From contig DASVUC010000110.1 of NCBI GenBank assembly GCA_036387255.1, positions 1 through 28,060 on the forward strand: a stretch of 28,060 nt of DNA, given 5' to 3'. This DNA comes from DASVUC01 sp036387255. Its GTDB lineage: Bacteria; Planctomycetota; Phycisphaerae; Tepidisphaerales; Tepidisphaeraceae. How positions within the stretch are numbered: position 1 is the first letter of the stretch; each line of letters starts with the position of its first letter. Below, in pieces: positions 23,694 through 28,060 of the stretch. A program made the translations under genes and the position numbers. The notes beneath the pieces are model-generated. The model saw only the letters and a program-made list of their open reading frames with translations. It did no database searches and had not been told where the DNA came from.

Positions 23694-23715
23694 ACTGGAG
23701 TATTGGGAGACGAGG

Positions 23716-23991
23716 ATGTCGCTGCGGGTTCGGGAAGTTCAGCCGACCCCTAATCCCAATGCTATGAAGTTCGTGCTTGACCAGGTCGTTTCGGACGGCA
23801 CGATCAGCTTCCTGCAAGCCGAGCAGGCACGAAGTCATCCGTTGGCCCATGAGCTCTTCAGGATTGAGGGCGTGTCGGGCCTGATGTTGCTCGGAGATTT
23901 CATCACCGTGACCAAAAAGCCTGATTCGGATTGGAAAGCCATTACAGTCCGCGTCAAAAACGTCTTAGGATCGTTCAAGGAACCGTCTTGA
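23716..23991 (+). CDS. Nfu/NifU N-terminal domain protein (stand-alone)
   Basis: The 91-residue protein matches the Nfu N-terminal domain (PF08712-type). Its features are VREVQPTPNPNAMKFVLDQVV, PLAHELFRIEGVSGLMLLGDFITVTKKPDSDW and a short helical end. In full-length Nfu proteins this domain precedes a CxxC Fe-S scaffold domain; here that domain is absent and there is no cysteine, so it cannot itself hold a cluster. ATG 23716 is chosen because GGGAG lies 6 nt upstream and the extension to 23671 would start inside the promoter. It has its own promoter and terminator, so it is probably monocistronic. It likely plays an accessory role in Fe-S assembly or protein interaction, inferred from the domain. 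Confidence 0.85.
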   Translation: MSLRVREVQPTPNPNAMKFVLDQVVSDGTISFLQAEQARSHPLAHELFRIEGVSGLMLLGDFITVTKKPDSDWKAITVRVKNVLGSFKEPS

Positions 23992-24006
23992 CGGAGTAAC
24001 GAAAAA

Positions 24007-24039
24007 CCTGACGGATCATCTGAACCTGACCCCGTCAGG
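24007..24039 (+). other. Overlapping alternative hairpins downstream of the nfu-like gene
   Basis: CCTGACGG (24007-24014) can pair with CCGTCAGG (24032-24039). CCTGAC (24025-24030) can instead pair with GTCAGG (24034-24039) across a CCC loop. The two share the 3' arm and exclude each other. There is no T-run, so neither is a terminator by itself. Confidence 0.5.
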
Positions 24040-24080
24040 CTGACGTAAGAAATACAGATTCCGATTTTCTTCCCTCCTTA

Positions 24081-24118
24081 CCCCGTAGGTCTCACCCACG
24101 CCTACGGGGTTATTTTTT
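24081..24118 (+). terminator. Intrinsic terminator of the nfu-like gene
   Basis: CCCCGTAGG (24081-24089), 11-nt loop and CCTACGGGG (24101-24109) form a perfect 9-bp stem followed by TTATTTTTT (24110-24118). It is strong and oriented plus. The RTX gene on the other strand converges on this region. Confidence 0.9.
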
Positions 24119-24145
24119 GCGCCGATGTTCGTTGCTACAGGCTCT

Positions 24146-24177
24146 GATCGTGGTCATGCGCGATCGTGGTCATGCGC
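24146..24177. repeat. Perfect 16-bp tandem duplication
   Basis: GATCGTGGTCATGCGC occurs twice head-to-tail (24146-24161 and 24162-24177) in the spacer between the nfu terminator and the RTX gene stop. It looks like a recent slippage duplication. Confidence 0.8.
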
Positions 24178-24253
24178 GTATGTAGGCTGAGCGCAGGAAG
24201 ACCGCACGTGGAAGGGACGAGCGGTCTCTGCACCTCTGGCGCGACAGTCCACA

Positions 24254-27200
24254 TTACCGGGAGCGTCCTCCCGGGCCGGCATTGCCAGGGGACGGGGGAA
24301 CAACCACTTCACATTCGCCGTTGGCGTCCGTCGCGCCGTCCGCGTTGGCCAAGTCGAGGAGGAACTGGCGCGTCTGCGGAGCGGGCGAGCGGAGGATCAC
24401 CTGTGCGCCATAGCTCGGCCACGGCACATAGAAGTTGTTGAAGTTTCCAAACCAGTCCATCAGGCGATCGCCCTTTTGGTCAGCGTACAACGAATCGTCA
24501 CCGTCGCCGCCGTAGGAGGTGTCGTCACCGGATTGGCCGTCGAGGCGGTCATTACCGGCGCCGCCCCAGAGGTGGTCGCCGCCGCCGCCGCCGTTGATGG
24601 TGTCGTTGCCTAAGTCGCCGAAGAGGGCGTCGTTACCGTCGCCCTGGCCGTTGTTGTCTGGATCGTCGCCTTGGAGAAGGTCCGCGCCGGCGCCGGCGTG
24701 GACGGAATCGTTGCCTGCGCCGCCGAGCATGGTGTCGTTGCCGCCGGTGGATGAGTTGAGGAGCGTGATGAAGCGCTTCTTCGTTCCGCTGATGTTGATC
24801 TTAGCGGAGGCGTGGTTGCCCTGAGTGGCAATTGTGGCGGCATTGGTACCGTCGAGCAGTTCGTTAACGATCGTACCATTATCGCCGATCATCCCGTCGT
24901 CACCGGCGTTGCCGTTCATGAGATCAGCGCCCAGGTTCCCGATCATGTCATCGTCGCCGTCATTGCCGAACATGGTATCGGGGCCGTCCTGGCCCCACAT
25001 GGAGTCATCGCCGGCAGCGCCGCTCATGCTGTCGTTGCCGGATGCGCCCGCGACGCCTTCACCGAGCAGCGTAATGCTGCGGACGACGGCGCTGTTGTGC
25101 AATCCGGTGGTGATGTAGCGGATGAAGTTCTTGCCGTCGCTGGTGGTGGAACGGGTGACGACACCGTTGTCGCCGAGGATCACGTCGTTGCCGGAGCCGC
25201 CATCGATTGTGTCGCCGCTGTCGGCGGCGCTGGCGACCGTGGAGCCACCGATGATGTCGTCATCATCAGCGCCGCCGGACATCGAATCGGCGCCCTCATT
25301 ACCTTCCATGTAGTCCATGCCACCATCGCCGCTCATAGTGTCGTTGCTTTCCTGGCCATAGAGATAGTCCGCATCATCGCCGCCGGAGAGCGAATCGGCG
25401 CCGGCCGAGGAGGAACTGGCGAAGGTGACCGTTCGAAGTTTGGAAGAGGTTTCTGGAACGAGATTGACCGATGTGGTGATGGTTCCGTTGTCGCCGAGGA
25501 GTACATCGACGCCGGTGCCGCCGAAGAGGGTGTCGGCGCCGTCGCCGCCGATCATATCGTCGTCGCCGGCATCGCCGGTCATGGAATCATTGCCAGCGTT
25601 GCCAAACATCGAATCATTTCCGTCGTTGCCGGCCATCGAATCGTTGTCTTCGTTACCGCTCATGAGATCCGCGCCAGCGTCGCCGGACATGGTGTCAGCG
25701 CCCGCGTTGCCGGAGAGGGTGTCGTCGCCATCATTGCCCGCCATGAGATCGTTGTCGTCGCCGCCGGACATGAGATCGGCCCCGTCGTTGCCGGTCATGG
25801 TGTCGGCGCCGGCATTGCCGAAGAGGGTGTCGTTGTCTGCATCGCCGGAGATGGAGTCGTTTCCACCTTGGCCGTAAACGAGATCAGCGCCACCGTTGCC
25901 GTGGATGGTATCGCCTCCCGCGCCGCTGGTGAGGGTGACGTCGCCCGAGGGCGAGATCACGCCATCATCGCCAAGGATGATGTCATCGCCGCTGCCGCCG
26001 TCGAGGGAATCGTTGCCATCGGATGCGACGACCGTGGAGGCGCCGCCGATGATCCGGTCGGCGTCGTTGTCGCCATGGATGGTGTCGTTGCCGGCGTCGC
26101 CTTCGAGGTAATCCGCCCCATCGCCGCCGGAGATCGAATCGTCGCCGCCCTGGCCATAAATGGCGTCGTTGCCAACGCCGCCGTTGAGGGTGTCATTGCC
26201 CGATCCGCCGGCCAGGGTGACGTCGTCGATGATGCCGTCGTCCCCAATGATCTGATCATCGCCCGAGCCGCCGTCGATGGAGTCATTGCCGTCGGGGGCG
26301 AGGACGGTGGATGACCCGCCAATCAGCTTGTCATTCCCCTCGTCGCCGGCGATGACGTCGTTGCCGGCGTTGCCTTCGATGGAGTCATCGCCGGAGCCGC
26401 CGGAGAGATTGTCGTCGCCGGCATCGCCGAAGAGGGTGTCGGCGCCGGCGTCGCCGAAGGCCAGGTCGTTGTCTGCGCCAGTGTGGATTCGGTCGTTGCC
26501 GGAGCCGCCGCTGACGACGTCATTGCCGTCGTCGCCGGAGAGGGTGTCGGCGTCGTCGCCGCCTTCGAGGTGATCTGAGCCGCTGTCGCCGTGGAGGTCG
26601 TCGCCACCAGCGCCGCCCAGAAGCACGTCATCTCCGCCGCCCCCGTTGGCGGTATCATCACCGGAGCCGGCGTCGATGTAGTCGGCGTTGGAACCGCCGG
26701 TGATGTTGTCGTTATCGGAGCCGCCGAAGAGTGCGTTGCTGCCACCGGAGTCGGAGATCGTGTCGTCGCCGTCGTCACCGGAGATGGAGTCGTCACCGGA
26801 TCCGCCGGTAAGGGTGTCGTCCCCGGCGCCCCCTTGGATGGTGACGTCGGCACCGCCGAGGTACACAATGTTATCGTTGCCGCTGCCGCCTTCGATGTAG
26901 AACGTCGATTGCACAGTTGCGTCAATGAGAACACTATCGTTACCCATTCCAGCGTCGGCACTGATATAACGCACACCGGTATATAATTTAGTCGATTCTT
27001 CCAAGGTGACACTTGAAGCACGCGCTTTGCCACCGCTAAGAGTAATAGCTATTGTCTCACCACCTTGGCCGGTTGGTGAGCCGGCGACATGCCTTATCAG
27101 TACCCAGTCATCTCCGTCCACGCCTCCTTCTCGCAACGACGCCCTCGACCCAATGTTTAGCTGAAGCAGCCCATCGGCAGCAACTGACGCAGCCCCCGCA

Positions 27201-28060
27201 TCACTGCCGGTATTGTTGCCGATCGCAAACTCCGCCTTGGACACGGCACTCGGTGCCGATCCGTCCACAAACGCGCGACACTTGAGTGTTGCACTTGACT
27301 GTACGGTGATGGGTCCCGTGTAAATAGTCGAGGTTACGCTTGGATCGCTGCCGTCGAGGGTGTACCGAATGGTTGCTTCTGCTGTCGGCGAAGCCAAGGT
27401 GACTATGACAGATTGGTTGAAATTTCCTCCGCTGGGACTGATGGTCGGAGGCTTGACAGCGCCTTCGGCATTTCCTTCCTCTGGAGTAAACGTTCCACTA
27501 AGGGTATAGCTGCCAAGATCATAGGAACTACCGTTTTGCTGCGCCCGGATTCCATGGCCATGAACCGAGAGGTAGTACGTTCCGGGTCCCAAATCACGAC
27601 TTAGGGTCGCCGGCGTGTACGATGTCGATTTCTCGAGCGTACCGGTTGCCGAATTGATTTTGTATACTGTCTGATATTTTCCGTCGGCTGGACGATCGAT
27701 CACTTTGCCGTTCGCGTCCCGAAGTTCAAAAATAGCATCTAGGGTGCGTCCGACAGTGGGGAGTTCCACGTCGAATTTCACATGTCCGCCGGAGGCAAGT
27801 GAGAAGGAAAAGTAGTCGATATCGGCGGAATTCTGAATAACGCTTTTCTTCAGCAGGCCATTTGAGCGCCCCAGCTCTGAGTCTGATGATTGATAGTTCC
27901 AACGGCCGTTCTTCAACTGCAGTGCAACGGCCGTGTTGATGGCACTCCCTTCATCATTCGGTCTAAATCCTAGGCCGCGGTAGCTGCCAGAATTCGGGGG
28001 GCCTGCCGCTAGCTCGACGACATCAGATACAACGCTAACCGTATCGGCGTAGTACTTCTG
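24254..28060 (-). CDS. Giant RTX-type calcium-binding repeat protein, N-terminus beyond window
   Basis: The frame is open across the right edge: codons before the TTG at 27916 translate without a stop (QKYYADTVSVVSDVV to the edge), so the 5' end is missing. Domains in order start with a PPC-like beta-sandwich (about 27859-27490; IDYFSFSLASGGHVKFDV, LGPGTYYLSVHG). A chitobiase/beta-hexosaminidase C-terminal-like segment follows (about 27454-27221; PPTISPSGGNFNQSVIVTL, IRYTLDGSDPS). Next is a spacer, then about 2.4 kb of GGxGxDxIxG nonapeptides. A non-repeat tail follows (DRLMDWFGNFNNFYVPWPSYG, TRQFLLDL) ending PPSPGNAGPGGRSR. Such repeats fold as calcium-bound beta-rolls, so the protein is probably secreted or surface-bound. 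No type I secretion genes are in the window and no PEP-CTERM motif is seen. The stop is TAA at 24254. The missing part could carry a peptidase. Confidence 0.85.
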   Translation of the reverse strand, partial: QKYYADTVSVVSDVVELAAGPPNSGSYRGLGFRPNDEGSAINTAVALQLKNGRWNYQSSDSELGRSNGLLKKSVIQNSADIDYFSFSLASGGHVKFDVELPTVGRTLDAIFELRDANGKVIDRPADGKYQTVYKINSATGTLEKSTSYTPATLSRDLGPGTYYLSVHGHGIRAQQNGSSYDLGSYTLSGTFTPEEGNAEGAVKPPTISPSGGNFNQSVIVTLASPTAEATIRYTLDGSDPSVTSTIYTGPITVQSSATLKCRAFVDGSAPSAVSKAEFAIGNNTGSDAGAASVAADGLLQLNIGSRASLREGGVDGDDWVLIRHVAGSPTGQGGETIAITLSGGKARASSVTLEESTKLYTGVRYISADAGMGNDSVLIDATVQSTFYIEGGSGNDNIVYLGGADVTIQGGAGDDTLTGGSGDDSISGDDGDDTISDSGGSNALFGGSDNDNITGGSNADYIDAGSGDDTANGGGGDDVLLGGAGGDDLHGDSGSDHLEGGDDADTLSGDDGNDVVSGGSGNDRIHTGADNDLAFGDAGADTLFGDAGDDNLSGGSGDDSIEGNAGNDVIAGDEGNDKLIGGSSTVLAPDGNDSIDGGSGDDQIIGDDGIIDDVTLAGGSGNDTLNGGVGNDAIYGQGGDDSISGGDGADYLEGDAGNDTIHGDNDADRIIGGASTVVASDGNDSLDGGSGDDIILGDDGVISPSGDVTLTSGAGGDTIHGNGGADLVYGQGGNDSISGDADNDTLFGNAGADTMTGNDGADLMSGGDDNDLMAGNDGDDTLSGNAGADTMSGDAGADLMSGNEDNDSMAGNDGNDSMFGNAGNDSMTGDAGDDDMIGGDGADTLFGGTGVDVLLGDNGTITTSVNLVPETSSKLRTVTFASSSSAGADSLSGGDDADYLYGQESNDTMSGDGGMDYMEGNEGADSMSGGADDDDIIGGSTVASAADSGDTIDGGSGNDVILGDNGVVTRSTTSDGKNFIRYITTGLHNSAVVRSITLLGEGVAGASGNDSMSGAAGDDSMWGQDGPDTMFGNDGDDDMIGNLGADLMNGNAGDDGMIGDNGTIVNELLDGTNAATIATQGNHASAKINISGTKKRFITLLNSSTGGNDTMLGGAGNDSVHAGAGADLLQGDDPDNNGQGDGNDALFGDLGNDTINGGGGGDHLWGGAGNDRLDGQSGDDTSYGGDGDDSLYADQKGDRLMDWFGNFNNFYVPWPSYGAQVILRSPAPQTRQFLLDLANADGATDANGECEVVVPPSPGNAGPGGRSR
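24482..26890 (-). repeat. RTX nonapeptide repeat array with five irregular inserts
   Basis: Dozens of 27-bp units encode GGxGxDxhxG-type calcium-binding repeats (GDDGDDTISD, GNAGADTMSGDAGADLMSG and so on). Five blocks interrupt them, each opening with [IL]xGD[DN]G[TVI][IV] or similar, near 26.23, 25.95, 25.45, 25.1 and 24.8 kb. The units at about 25560-25850 (DSMAGN, ADTMSG types) are the most alike, suggesting recent expansion. Confidence 0.85.

Noticed and set aside
23671..23715. Longer start for the nfu-like gene (15 extra residues)
   Set aside because: The extension would begin inside the extended -10 promoter, and ATG 23716 has a well-placed GGGAG.
24254..24480. Type I secretion signal or PEP-CTERM at the RTX protein C-terminus
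   Set aside because: The tail ends in PPSPGNAGPGGRSR with no PEP motif or membrane helix, and no secretion genes are adjacent; the export route is left open.
24812..26314. A 500-codon plus-strand frame opposite the RTX array
   Set aside because: The periodic Ala/Val/Ile/Gly pattern is the mirror of the nonapeptide codons on the minus strand, with no independent features.
24482..26890. CRISPR-like periodic repeats
   Set aside because: The 27-bp period is coding, units diverge at synonymous and variable positions, and there are no unique spacers of fixed length.

Overview
The window is about 28 kb of GC-rich bacterial chromosome. The best guess is an environmental member of the Planctomycetota, or another PVC-group lineage near Phycisphaerae. 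Evidence for this is the DUF58 / BatA-like / vWA / DUF4175-like cluster, a dispersed palindromic repeat built around a CATGGGCGTCTCGCCCATG-type core, a bacterial GH38 mannosidase, and a very large calcium-binding repeat protein. This placement rests on gene content and recognition only, because no search was run. There are no IS elements, tRNAs, rRNAs or CRISPR arrays.

Layout. Positions 1-8988 (+) hold four genes separated by 0-1 nt: a DUF58 protein cut by the left edge, two membrane-anchored vWA proteins and a long membrane/helical protein. They read as one translationally coupled cell-envelope operon whose usual MoxR-type ATPase would lie to the left. Next come accD (-), overlapping the last gene tail-to-tail by its stop codon, an orphan TylF-like methyltransferase (+), ffh (-) and an Ldh_2-family dehydrogenase (+).

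Positions 13515-13843 form a leader with a possible promoter, a 16-codon upstream ORF with a good Shine-Dalgarno, and several hairpins including a small intrinsic terminator. This leads into a two-gene heterodimeric ABC exporter (13844-17566) with the asymmetric nucleotide-binding domains typical of TM287/288-like transporters. A GH38 alpha-mannosidase follows.

Positions 20809-22500 carry a paired palindromic repeat, a stand-alone LigD-type polymerase and an Rrf2-family regulator (both -). The ribosomal operon rplM-rpsI (-) follows with its own promoter and intrinsic terminator. A divergent nfu-N-like gene (+) has an extended -10 promoter and a strong terminator. Positions 24254-28060 (-) hold the C-terminal part of a giant secreted or surface protein (pre-peptidase-like domain, chitobiase-C-like domain, about 2.4 kb of RTX-type repeats) that continues past the right edge.

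Most of the content is housekeeping or recognisable accessory genes. The strongest candidate for something undescribed is the upstream ORF plus hairpin leader of the ABC exporter, which looks like a ribosome-mediated attenuator. Next are the dispersed palindrome family, the helical insertion inside one vWA domain, and a heptamer repeat that entered the DUF58 reading frame.
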